Shown: positions 11,682-23,650 of the stretch, in pieces
Layout: the number at the start of each line of letters is the position of its first letter
How positions within the stretch are numbered: the stretch's first letter is position 1
DNA from: Daphnia carinata
Taxonomy: Eukaryota; Arthropoda; Branchiopoda; Diplostraca; Daphniidae
Direction: 5' to 3'
NCBI RefSeq assembly: GCF_022539665.2
Contig: NC_081331.1
Span: forward strand, 2,948,501-3,012,500
DNA length: 64,000 bases
Translations under genes and position numbers: made by a program
The notes under the pieces: model-generated
Told to the model about the DNA's origin: nothing
Seen by the model: only the letters and a program-made list of their open reading frames with translations
Database searches by the model: none

Positions 11682-14600
11682 GAAACTCAAGTTAATACGG
11701 TAAACAGACAAAAGGGGAAAAGGAAGCGACTGATGAAGGCAAAAAGAAAGCTCACGTAAAAGGCGAATACGAGTAAGTGGCATAAAAAGATGAAACAAAA
11801 AAGAAAAAGAACAACAACAAAAATGCTCGACGTTCAGGTTGTATTTCCTTGTTTGTTCTTTTACCTACAGTATATATCTTTTTTTTTTTTTTTTTCTTTT
11901 TGAATCCAACTCGATTGTATAATAGGGGCCGTGAACGAGCCCAGTTATTATCGAATGATTATATAAAAAGGAAATCTTCCATCAGTAGAAGAAGGCCAGC
12001 GTTTTCAACGGGAGAAAGAACAACATCTTCCTCCTGTTGTATGCGCTAGCCGGTCACGAGGCTAATGAAAACAGCCATATCGCCATGTATGGTGAAGTTT
12101 CCCAATAATGGTTTTTAATGAACGACCGAGAGAAGTTTGGCTCTTTTCAACCTCTACCATAAAAGAAATATACAAAAGGGGCGTGTAAGAGACGAAAAGG
12201 GCGTCGTCCTTTCTGTCCCTTCCACGCAGATCAACTCCAAAAGAAAAAAAAAAAAAAAAAAAAATTGACAATACAAGAAAAAGAATTGGAGACACATGTG
12301 TTACACAGCGTGCGTACATCAGCTGACCGATGGCCTCGCAACATGGAAAACAAGAACCGGCGGGTTTCTTCTTCCTATACATCCTAAAAAAAAATCTGGG
12401 ATAGGTGCGTGACTCGGCGTCTTTTGGCGAATTTCCAAGGAAAAAAAAAAAAAAAAGTAAGAAACATACATCAGCATCGAATGAATGAAGGAATGATTCG
12501 AGTAGAATGTAAACGTGTCTGCACAGCTGTGTAGAATGAGAGAGAATTCCTGAAATATGACTAACATTACATTATTGAAACCTCGAATGGTTGACGCCAT
12601 TTCTTTTGAGATTGCCAAACAAAAAAAAAAACAGAAAAGATGTCTTTCTCTTGTTCAACACCAGGTATTTCAAGTAACACCAGAAAGACCACACGGAAAC
12701 AGGTTCGCCTGCATTGACTGCGAAAGCCAAATTGAAATAACTGATATGAACATTTTGGCTCCCCCCCCCCCCCTCTGCATGAACTCAATTCGATGGTGAA
12801 GAATGGCGATAAAACTATCGGCCTGTCCCCTCGTCTTGTTACATAACAGAAATCGATAGAAAATTCATTCGTGAAATTGGCTGGTCCCAGTAGTCGTTAC
12901 AACCATCACGATAACTCCTACGGTCTGCCATGTCGTCGTGCAAGTTCAACTACAATGGACACAAAATCAGCAACATCGAGCTGTGTCCAAAAGAAGAAGA
13001 AGATCGTGTTGTTGTGTGTGTGTGTGTCTCCGGGTCTGTGATGATGACGTCAAAAAATCTCGGTCACAGAACGTTTTCTCATGAGAGGAAATAGATGGAG
13101 CTCCTTTTTTAGGTGGCGGCCCCTTTTCTTCTTCCTATGGTAAAAAAAAAAAAAAAAAGAAGGGCGAAGAAGAAACGCGCATTATAACGTAACGGTACAC
13201 ACATAAGACCTTTAGCTATAGCAAAAAAAAAAAACTCAAATTGAGCGATGTGAAAAATTCAAAAGGCTGCGCGCAAAACGATATCGTAATGTTCGTCTGT
13301 TTTAAATAATAAAAATTGAAATGCCCTCGCTGGAACAAGTCGCAATCGATTCACGTACGGAATAATAAGGAGTTTGCAACGGTACACATGCAAAAGACGT
13401 TATGGGTGCACGTAACACGTCTATGTGTGTATGAGTTGCAACGATGACAAGAACAGAAACGTTTTTTATGGAGATATCAATCTATTGTTGTCTTTCACGA
13501 TTATGGCTTGTCGCTTTTCTTCTAAGAGAATTTTGTTTTTGTTTTTATTGTTTCCCAGTTTCCCAGGGTAATGTAGGCACACATGTAAACCGTTGGGTTT
13601 ACCTCCAAAGAGGTTTTGACTTGCTACAGCTCTTTTAAAAATCGAAATTGTGGTGGCTCTTCTCTTCGTCTTGTACGTACTTTTCTTTTTTCTTTTCTTT
13701 TTTTTTTTTTATAGTGTTGTACAAAGTTTTTGAGGCCGTGTGCACACACAAGATTCCGTTGCAACAGGGGCACAATTTATACGCACAAAAACCAACAACA
13801 ACGGGCCAAAGAAATGAACAACAAAAAAGACCGTTAAAAACCAAACGACCCTCGCAGACATGTTTAATTAGCCATTGCGTGATGATGTCAATGCCGAGCA
13901 TATTTTTTTTTTTTTTTTTATCTTCCTGCTCTACGTATGTGTGTCTACGAGAATCAGGTACTTGTGCGTGTAAATTTATTTATTTTTTTCTTCTTCTTCT
14001 TTTCTGTCAAGAGACACACACGAAAAAAATAGCAGCCGGGTAATAAGCAACGCATTTTTTTTTTTTCCTATCACGTTCTTCTTCTTCTTCTTCTTCCGGG
14101 TATTTCTTGCTCTTTTGCACGACATATACAAAAAGCGTTCCTCGTGAAAGGACGAGAGAAAAAAAAGATCGTGCACAGATTTTTTTTTTTTTTTTTTCGT
14201 AACATGTTTAGTCAGCGAGATATTGAATCCATGCGATGTTTGCGTGGCGACATCCATCAATTGTTCGTAGCCTTAAACAAACGTTTTGTATTCAATGTGA
14301 CTGGAAGTAGACAGGAACCCTTGTGCGCATTCACGATGATTTCCAAGTAAAATAAACGTGTCAGATTTCTGTTAGTGGCATTTTTTTTTTTCTCTTCCTC
14401 CGCTTGGAAAGAGACTTTGCAGATATCATCTGTGTGACATGCATTCCTTGTTTCGGTTCGTGGGTGCTGCCTTTTATACAGAATAAACAATACCAAAGGG
14501 GGTTCTTCCCTTTTTGCTTTTCTTTTTCAAGTTCCTACGATGCCGCAGAGGTCGAAAGTGGAACACACGAGGGTCTTCAACCTCAATCCCTCCTTCTTGA

Positions 14601-17600
14601 AGTTCGTGTTTACCTGCTCTACGTATATAGGCTGCGATGAGCACCGACGTCCCTAATATCAGTTGAAAAAACATATTAAAAAGGATAAAACCCTTTCGGT
14701 CGCTCCTCTCTTTTTACGACCCTCACAGAATTATAAAAAAAAAATATATACATATTTTTTTTTTTGTGAATCAAAAGACGGCGAATTCACCTTCGACCGT
14801 AATGCATACGTAATCTCAACTATTTTTTCATGAGCGTCGATTATCATTTGTTTTTTTTTCGTCGTTGGGGCTCCGATCGTGAAAAGCGACACACACAACA
14901 TTTTGGCTTTCAGGCATAGAAATGCGAAATATTAAGAGCCCTGTTTTTTTGTTTTTTTTTCACGAAGAGTCATCACGGGCCAGCCTATACATAAACGAAT
15001 GGATCATAACAGAAATTTAGACGAACCATAATAATCGTTCCTGTCGACCGGATTTCCCTTATTGTGTCAGCTAGATTTTCGCTTTTCAAAAAGAATAATA
15101 ATAATAAAAAAAAAAGGTCTCAGCAACCGAATAATGAATAGGACTCTGTGGGCAAGAGTTTGGGTGTCTCCATTCGGGTTTCATCAAACTTTGTATTCTT
15201 TCCGAATATTCTTTACAGTTTTATGCCCCTTTTTTTTTTTGTATATCAGGTAGACGACCGACAGTCTTCCGCTGGTTTGCTTCGTATCCGGTTGTCGAAA
15301 GAGATCTCTGTTCAACGTTGGGCGATGAACAGAGAAAGGCGACGAAATCAACGGGTTGAATAGTTTTCCTAGGAGGAGGAGTAATTGACCTTCTCCCTTT
15401 ATTATTCATCGGCGCGTCAAGTTCCCGTTTTCTTCTCTTTTTTTTTTTTTCAGCCGCGTGATGATGACAATCCCGGCAAAAAGGACCCATAATAATGCAA
15501 TACGCCCCTTTATTCTTCTTCTGTATTTCTCACTCTTGACTGAGCCCTCCTTCCACCAGTTTGCTCCGACTGGATGAACTCAAGCGGAAATATGGCCTCC
15601 AGCTTCAATCAACCTTCATCGTATCTTATTTTTTTTTTTTTTTTTCCCTCTCTCACTGTTTCAATCTCGTTTTTTTTTTTGTGTGTGTGTGTTTCGAATA
15701 TAGCTAATTGCCGAACCCCATTTTTTGTTTTCATGAATTCATAAACTTGCGGAAGAGCCACACATGAGGCTGTAGAACCTGTTCGTACCTTCAAGTCTCT
15801 TGTATATAACATCTGACGGGAATAACTGGACCAGAACCGTTCGCGAAACGGATTGAAAACAATTCACGAAACTTCACGGACCATCCTCACGTACTGCATC
15901 TCCATATAAAGCTTCCCTACCCCTCTTAACAACAAACTAACTGTGTCGGATGGTGGAGAAATGAGATTGAAGTCAAGTTTTTTTTTTCCCTTTGCCCGGT
16001 TCTCTCCCGATCTATTGCCAAAGTGCCAATTCACGGCTGACCGGCTTAAAAGTCCTGTTAGGGATCCATAACAGTAGCGTTATTTTTTGTTCATGTAATT
16101 TTTCTTGTTAGTTTGTCTCGTTCTATTCACAAGAAAAAGAAAAAAAACAAAAAAAAAAACAATTTATCTCGTTGTCGCTATGAAACTGGCAAATATTTTG
16201 TGTTTTTCTTATTCTACTCTGTTTTTTTCTTCCAACAGCGACACGATGATGTTTATTTTATTTTTTCTCGACATTTCATTATCCTTTCGGCTAAATGGAG
16301 AGGAAACATCCTCAAATATATAATAAGTGTCCATTGATTGCTGGTCACCCGCTACGAGTCCCGTTGGGCGGCCCATTGTTCGCGTATCGGGGCACACGGG
16401 GTAGACGATGAGCTAAATCAGTTGTCATCGATCAACAACTTTTTTTTTTTATATATACACACCCCAAAATGATCGCCATCCTTGTATATATTTGTCTCTC
16501 TGTGCCTAACGTTCGATTGCACGGTTCATTTATTATCTTTGCAATGTGTTTACAGTAATACTATCATTGAATGATATCAATAAAACGAGAATAAACATGG
16601 GCGAAACGGAGATTTTTGTCAAAAATAGCGGGGTGCCCTGGAATATCAACGTGTTCGGTTCTGCCATTTTTTTAAATGTTGCTGAAAAAAAAAAGGAAAA
16701 TGTTGATAATTGAATCGTTGGACAATGGGAAAGAGAAGACCTTAATAGAAGGGCTGGACACTGGAATGGCTGGTTCTCTTCGCCATTGTCTAATTCACCA
16801 TTTTTGAGGCTAGTCATTTCAATTAATAGTGCCGTTTCATCCCGTAGCAGGATTCACGACGTTCGCCTCTGACTTAAAAAAAAAAAAAAACAAGAGGATC
16901 GAATCAACATCCCTAAAAAAGTTTGGGGTAAATGGCCGGACAGTTAACATAGACTAATGCATATAAAACACATGGCAAACTTAAAAAAAAGAAAAGGGAA
17001 CAAATTGAAAATGGAACGCTCCAAACGAAGACGATGACATTTAAAAAACAAGAAAATCATCTAACGGTAGAATAACAATCCGCTGCGTGTAATGGACAAT
17101 GAAAAAGAAAAGGACGTGAAATAAATTTGTTTTTTTTTTACGTTATGAATAAAGACACCGTTGTATGAGAAACTGAGTATACCTGTCTATACCTCCTATC
17201 GTCAATTTATTGATTTATTGCCGTTAAAATAAAAGAAATGTTTCGTGCCATGGCGAATCGATTTGACCGCTCAGCTGTTCGAGAAAAGCCCTGCACGTAA
17301 AAAAGGTTTTCTTTTGCTTTAATAAGTCTCTTAAACAGACGCACACGCAGCCTCTTTTCAATTAGACTGGCCTCTCGCAGATTGCTTCACCTTTTCTTCA
17401 CGACCTTTTTCTTTATGAGTGATAGTACTTTCCAAAAAAATGGCATCGCCGTAACGCTCTCCAGAAAACCCATCTACAACCATGCAATCTTAATTGCTGT
17501 AATTGTAAAAAATAAAAAAAAAAAATGAAGGTAACATATCCTCCAAGACTAACATACACGTAGAGATGGATGATCTGATAGTGTGCGCATATTAGGATAT

Positions 17601-18954
17601 TACAAGAAATTCTAGTGAGTAATAATAACAAGAAGAGCAGACGTTTTGAAGGTGTCGTGATTCCTTGTTCTCCTACTGGGAACGCGTGCAAGTCGACGAG
17701 TTCCTTTCACATGCGCACACAAACAGTGTATACAATGGGCTTCAATTAGACGCGTGATGGATGGCCTCAAAAAAAAAACTGACGCCGTTCTTATGGCCAG
17801 AGATCTACTAGCTGCTGGCATCAGATGCTGGCCCCGGCCGCCACCTGTTTGTCCTCTCGTACACGCAGCGTCTTATCTCGAATAATATTTTTAAAAATAA
17901 ATATGTGCCTGTTCTTTTCTTCCGTCATCTTTTTTTTTTTATGAATATTCACAGCCTACAGGCTGAATGATAATAACCATGTTTGAATCTTATCATTTTT
18001 TCTAAGTTTCTGGCTTTTTAATTTTTTTTTTCTTTTAAAACACGAACAAACAAACGGGTTTTCTCTTCGGCGTGCGGTTTTTTTCTTTTATCGCCCAAAG
18101 TCCGCAACAGCATCAACACCCGGCCGTCAAAAGAGAAGAAATATCCTCTATGTTCACCCGCATTTCACGAAGAGAGTTAAAGAAAAAGTGCAGTTAGATA
18201 TAGCCAACGGTTCCATTGATTTCTTCGAAATCAATTTTCAAAAAAGATTTCAGTTACGTGTCGTGTTATTTCACTTGTTATCGACATGCTGACGTAGCAC
18301 TGTACATCACGATCGGTTCAAACTCTCGTTGCAATGATACGCGTTAATTGAACTGCAGATCGTTTGAAAAGAAGAAAGGGCTTCTGAAAAAAGAATTTCA
18401 TTTGTTCCAGAATGGGCGTCGTTATCGGTTATGTACTTCAATCTGAATTGTAAGAAGAAACGTGTAATAAAAGAATCCGAAAAAAAACGAGTAGTCTATA
18501 CAGAAAGATTTCTATATTATAATCACAATTCCCATGGATATGGTTCTGTATTTTAAAACTGAACAAAAAAAAAAAAAAAAGAACCGACCAAGAGGAATGC
18601 ATAAAGAGGTCATGGAAGAGGTCGGATGATTGCGGCTGGCGACCTCCTCCAGACTCGAATATGCTACACCACGCTGTGTCTCTTGTGTGAAGAGCTGAAT
18701 CAAACCGATGAATTTTTACTCGTTTTCATCCATTCGGAAAAAAATGGCGTCATTAGGTCCTTTAAAAAAAAAAAAAATTGTTTTAACATTCCAGCGAGAG
18801 ATCGATATCATTGGATGGCTCTCAATTTCGTCTTTTGCGTGAGCAGACACAATGATGGCCTTCGAGTTTTGCAGGAATCTGCACTGGTCGTTTGTGGGCG
18901 TTCGTTTCGCCCTTGACGTCAAATCTTCAATTTCCGTTTCACGAGCGAGTAACC

Positions 18955-18975
18955 GACACACACACACACACACAC
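18955..18975. repeat. (CA)n microsatellite
   Basis: About ten CA units followed by an A run. Confidence 0.85.
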
Positions 18976-20855
18976 AAAAAAAAAGAGGACGATGCAAAAC
19001 TTAACGTACGCTTCTCTTCCATTAATAATATTCTCGATTACCATCTGATACAATGCTGCATTTCACGGTCTTCAGATTTCAATGGCCGACCGCTGAGCGC
19101 TTAGATTCATCGCGGGACTAACTCAATATCGTCAACGTACCGCCGGAAATTTTATATGACACGTTAGGAGACTTAAACATTCCCTTTTTTTAATCCCCCC
19201 CCCCCCCAAAAAAAAAAACGTAAATTTTAACTACTTTTCGATGCTTTTCTTTGCGTCTTTCACACACCAGCAGAGTGTGCACAGGGTCGAATATATATTT
19301 ACATGGCCTCTACAGTCATTTGTTTTCTGGCTAGTGGCTACATAAAAAGAAAGAAGACAAAAAAAAAAAAATAGAGGCAAAACGTAAACATCCCTTAGAA
19401 AAAGAAAGGAGGGGACGGCTGACGAAGAGATTCTTCTCAGATAAGGAAAATCCCCCTACACACCGGGACCCTCTAGGGTGGCGTTGTTATAATACGAAGG
19501 AAACACGCTGGGCAATATTTCCTCGGTTACAACTGGAATGCCAATCTTTTTACCTTCATTTTTTTTCTTTCTTTTGTCAGATATTTTTACGAAGTGTCTG
19601 GGCCTGTTTGTCTCATCAAACCGCCCACACTTTACGAGAAATGGATTATTTCAAATATTTAAATGCGTTACCCTCCGCCGCACGGGGACGCGTCCGTGTC
19701 GATCTTCATCATTTCACACGGCTCATTTTCACGTTTCGTTGAAAGAGTTTCCGAGAAATCGATGCAGCCAATGTGGACGAGCTGTTCTTTTATCTCGCTG
19801 GCTAACAGGAAGAGGCATCTGATTTCTACATGTTTTCTAATTTCCCCTTAAAGGCTCCTCTTTAACATTTCAGGGTTAAAGAAAATTCCGGTTTGGCAGA
19901 TTCGTTTCGCTCACAACGAACCCTACAACATTTTCAGCACGCTCCTCCCGGTAATGTCATTATAAACTTTTCCTTTTCAAAAGACAAAGGTATAGCCACG
20001 TTTCTTGGAAAATAGCAGGTATACCTGCCTTCGTTTTTTTTTTGTGATAACAAGGGAAGGCAAAGAAAAAATGATCATTTCATTCAATCATTTATGTTGT
20101 TGTTTTTTTGCAGCTCCCATAGTGAAATAGGGTGCGGTGTTTATGGAAGAGATCTTATATAATGCCACGTCTGCTCGAGAGCTGGAGCGATTGCACACAC
20201 GAAAAGAAACCATTGAAAGCCATTGGACGATTTTCCTTTTTTTTTTTCGCTTTTGTATGGGGAATTTTTTTTTTATGTTTCTAAAAGCTCCATCAATTAT
20301 TCAGTTGGATGCGCTTATCTTCGACGGACGAAAGAAGGGGAAAGAAATAGACGAATGGATTAACATAACACAGTTGAAATTTTGGGGTTCCACCTTTAAA
20401 GAAATAAATAATCTAAGAAAAAAATCGAAGTGAGCTCGCGAAGGGCTGTCTCATGCTGTGTAGTACTTTTAACTCGGATGTTTCGCTGTTGCGTATTCTT
20501 GCCCCTACACGTTTCTCTTTGTTACCTTTTTTTTTTTTTTTTGCTTTAAAACTATTTTCTGCCAACGTTATTTCTTGACTCGGGAATTAACAATTTGTTG
20601 ATCTTTTTTTCTTTCAAGTTAAGTCTGTTTAAAAGGAAAAAAAAAAGGAAAATCACTTTGATCCATTGTAACGTGTAATAACGTGACTCTTTTCGATAGC
20701 GAGTGCTAGCTATTAAAATCCATAAAAGTTGGAATGAGGAATAAAAAGGAGAATATTTTTTGTTTCTTAAAAAAATTCTATTTTGTCTCTTTTGTTTCTT
20801 CCTTTTTATTTCGAATTTTCATCGTAGCTATAACAATTTTTTCTTTCTTCCGCAC

Positions 20856-20858
<3 letters not shown>

Positions 20859-20895
<37 letters not shown>
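20859..20895. repeat. (CT)n microsatellite
   Basis: About eighteen CT units, the longest dinucleotide tract in the window. Confidence 0.9.
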
Positions 20896-20898
<3 letters not shown>

Positions 20899-22170
20899 AC
20901 CTGTTTTTTTTTTTTTTCGTTTTCCATCTTTTCTTTTCTCCCCCGTTGTCCGCACGCCCGTTTCACGAGGCAAGGACCTTTCGGCGGTCGGGGTCACGGC
21001 CATAGCGGGGCCCCACAGATTCTCCTTTTCTTCCTTGCTTTTAGTTTCTTTTCCCCCCACCGTTTTCCAGGTGTAATTTACCCAGGGTAAAGGGACTGGC
21101 AAAGAGCCGAAAAGAGAAATACAACATTTACGGTATCCATCAAAGTTTTTCTTTTACCCAGCGACGACTCGTGTGCGCTAACAGCGATCTAAACACAACC
21201 CCAATGGACAAGTTAAAGTTTACCTAAGGTTAGAACTGTGTTGAAGGTCTCTTCACCCCTATGGACTTTCACTAGCTTTCCGTTTGTGCTTTGCCGGCCA
21301 ATATATCCTCATCATTCAACCTGGCCATTGAACGAAAAGATTCAAAGGGCATCGAAAGGCAGGTCAGCATCCTATGTACACACGAACAGGGTAATGATAA
21401 ATGGGAGAACAGAAAAATTGATGACTCATTACATCGAAGAAAAAAAATTTTTAAAGGGCGTTGGCTCTAATTTGTGAAATTGGAATAAATCATGTAGTCA
21501 GAAATCAAAAATGGGATCAGTTTTTTATTAAAAAATTCAACGAAAGTGACAGATGATATGGCATAATCTTTCTAATTAGTTTTACTTGCGTTCATTTCAA
21601 ACGTGTTCTATTCAAGTCGATGTCGTAAACGATTTTTTTGTTGTTCGCTGTGGCTGACTAGTACGCTATCAAAAGTGCGTTGTGTCTGTGCGAAATATCT
21701 CGTCCGGGCGACAAAATGATGGCTGTATAAAATCTCAGCCGACTTCCTTCATTCCGTCGTGACTTTAGAAAGGAAACAAAAACAAGTGAACTCGTAAAAA
21801 CAAGAGGAATAAAACGACAGACAATGAGGCGCATAGACGGACGACGTCAAAATAGTCTAGATATATAAAAAAAAAAAAAAACACGAAATGTTGAATTAAA
21901 GACCAATCTTTCAGCAGTCTACCAGACTTTGCACTAACATCAGGTAATCGGAGAGACACATGAACTTTTTCTTTACTAGGAAAGACTAGTAGAAAATAAT
22001 TGCCTGCCATTATTGACATCGTCCACAGTTCACTAAGTGCCGATAAGAACAAAATTATTTCCAGTAAAAAATAATAAAGGGAAGAGACAAGTTTTTTTTT
22101 TTCTATAACGCAGAAAGACAACAACTGTTGTTTTCAACCGTATGGAAATGTTAAACCGAGGGGAAAAAAA

Positions 22171-22252
22171 ATTTTCCCGACGATGGGCGGCACTTTTCAT
22201 CACATTATTTTTTATTTGTGAAAAGAACGAAAAAACCGTTGCTCGGGAAAAT
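22171..22252. repeat. Short inverted repeat enclosing GATGGGCGGCACT
   Basis: Ten-base arms ATTTTCCCGA (22171-22180) and TCGGGAAAAT (22243-22252) are exact inverse complements. Inside lie CTTTTCATCACA and a partly complementary TGTGAAAAG. The inner 16-mer at 22179-22194 recurs with one change at 25686-25701. It could be a hairpin-forming element or a remnant of a small mobile element; neither is shown. Confidence 0.5.
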
Positions 22253-22387
22253 CACGACGTTACAACCTGCCGCTAATATAGTAAAGCTAATACAAGAGCA
22301 TTTCATAAATTGATTTTTTCTATTCTCTTTTTATCATTATTTTGATTATAGCCAGTTATTTCAAACTATTCAACAGAGCCTTTGAAA

Positions 22388-23393
22388 TTGAATAGCTGAA
22401 AAACTACAAGTAATATGTTAAAACAAACTCGATTTTCGTGATTCTCGTTCAATTTTAAGTGGGAATCAAGTGTTATCAGCCAAAGTTGGATTTTGGTCAA
22501 AAATCGCAAAAGTGGGAAGGCTATAGCCTTTGCTATTTTTCAAATTTTGTGAATTTGGGACATGTCTCAGAATTTCATGAAATTTATCAATTTTAATCAA
22601 AATTGAATGAGGAATCTGAATATCTCATTAGATTTGATGTAATTGATTCGGTTATCGAGTTATGAATAGAGTGATGTGCAACACTGGAGTACATTAACGC
22701 AACCACTTTGAATTCAAATATCTAATAAAATATAGAACTTAGGTAAAAATGAAACTAGTTTTTATGCTCCTTCTTAAAATTCGAATCTAAACTGTGTATG
22801 TTTATAGCTATATTTACTCATTTTTAAAAATATCGGAAATGTCGGGCTTATTTTGTCGGGCTTATTTTTTAAGTCAAGTTCACTTTGAGCTTGAATAACT
22901 AAAAAACTACAAGCCCCACTAAAAAAAAAAGTCGATTTCAGTGATCCTCGTTCAATTTTAAGTGGGAATCAAGTGTTATCAGCCAAAGTTGGATTTTGGT
23001 CAAAAATCGCAAAAGTGGGAAGGCTATAGCCTTTGCTATTTTTCAAATTTTGTGAATTTGGGACATGTCTCAGAATTTCATGAAATTTATCAATTTTAAT
23101 CAAAATTGAATGAGGAATCTAAATATCTCATTAGATTTGATGCAATTGAATCGGTTATTGAGTTACTGGTAGAGTGAGATGCAACCCTACAGCAAATTGG
23201 CGCATTCGATTTGAATTCAAATATCTAAAAAAAATATAAATCCAACATAAAGGTGAAATTGATTTTCATACTCCTCATTGAAATTCAAGTATAAGTCATT
23301 GTATGTTTATGACTATCTTTTTTTTGAAAAAAAAATTATTAAGGAAAACGTCGGGCTTATTTTTGAGCCAGGCTTTTTCACGAAAAATGCCGG
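22388..23393. repeat. 503-bp AT-rich tandem duplication (two units)
   Basis: Two adjacent units (22388-22890 and 22891-23393) align with a constant offset of 503 bp, checked at three anchors: TTGAATA at 22388/22891, AATTTTAAGT at 22451/22954 and CATGTCTCAG at 22561/23064. The central ~240 bp are nearly identical; the ends are more diverged. Each unit seems to hold two weakly related half-repeats, each with a TTGAATA- or AAATATCTAA-like start followed by a CTCGTTCAATTTTAA-like or CTCCTCATTGAAATT-like segment. There is no coding potential and no terminal motif of a transposon. It looks like a small satellite or a local duplication. Confidence 0.85.
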
Positions 23394-23519
23394 GATCACA
23401 TTTTGAACTTTAAGTTCAATTAAATCCAATTTTTTATAATCAAAACAGGATGCTGGCCTCGAGAAAAACACTACTATATCGTAATTTATGTGATTTTTGA
23501 ATGAAATGCAATCTAAGTG

Positions 23520-23640
23520 GTTTTAGTCGCAACCACTTTTAAATTCAAATAACTAAACAACGAAAAATCTCACGTGAAAATAGAGTCAATTTCCGCGATC
23601 GGCATTCAATGTAGAATTTAAATCATGTATTGTTCAAGAA
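23520..23640. repeat. Degenerate third copy of a half-repeat
   Basis: The stretch beginning GCAACCACTTTTAAATTC near 23530 resembles the segment of unit 1 near 22699 (GCAACCACTTTGAATTC), followed by a similar AACTAA and GCATTCAAT pattern. It suggests that the array once extended further. Confidence 0.5.
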
Positions 23641-23650
23641 TCATGGAACT

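Larger units (their letters stand above)
8467..22387. other. Gene-free, homopolymer-rich stretch
   Basis: I see no gene over nearly 14 kb. The first part is presumably the 3' UTR of the CABIT gene. The rest is AT-rich DNA with very frequent A/T runs, C runs (near 12770 and 19195) and several microsatellites. Open frames are short, biased to Lys or Phe, and show no recognisable domain or splice pattern. Distant regulatory DNA or an unrecognised non-coding RNA cannot be excluded. Confidence 0.55.
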
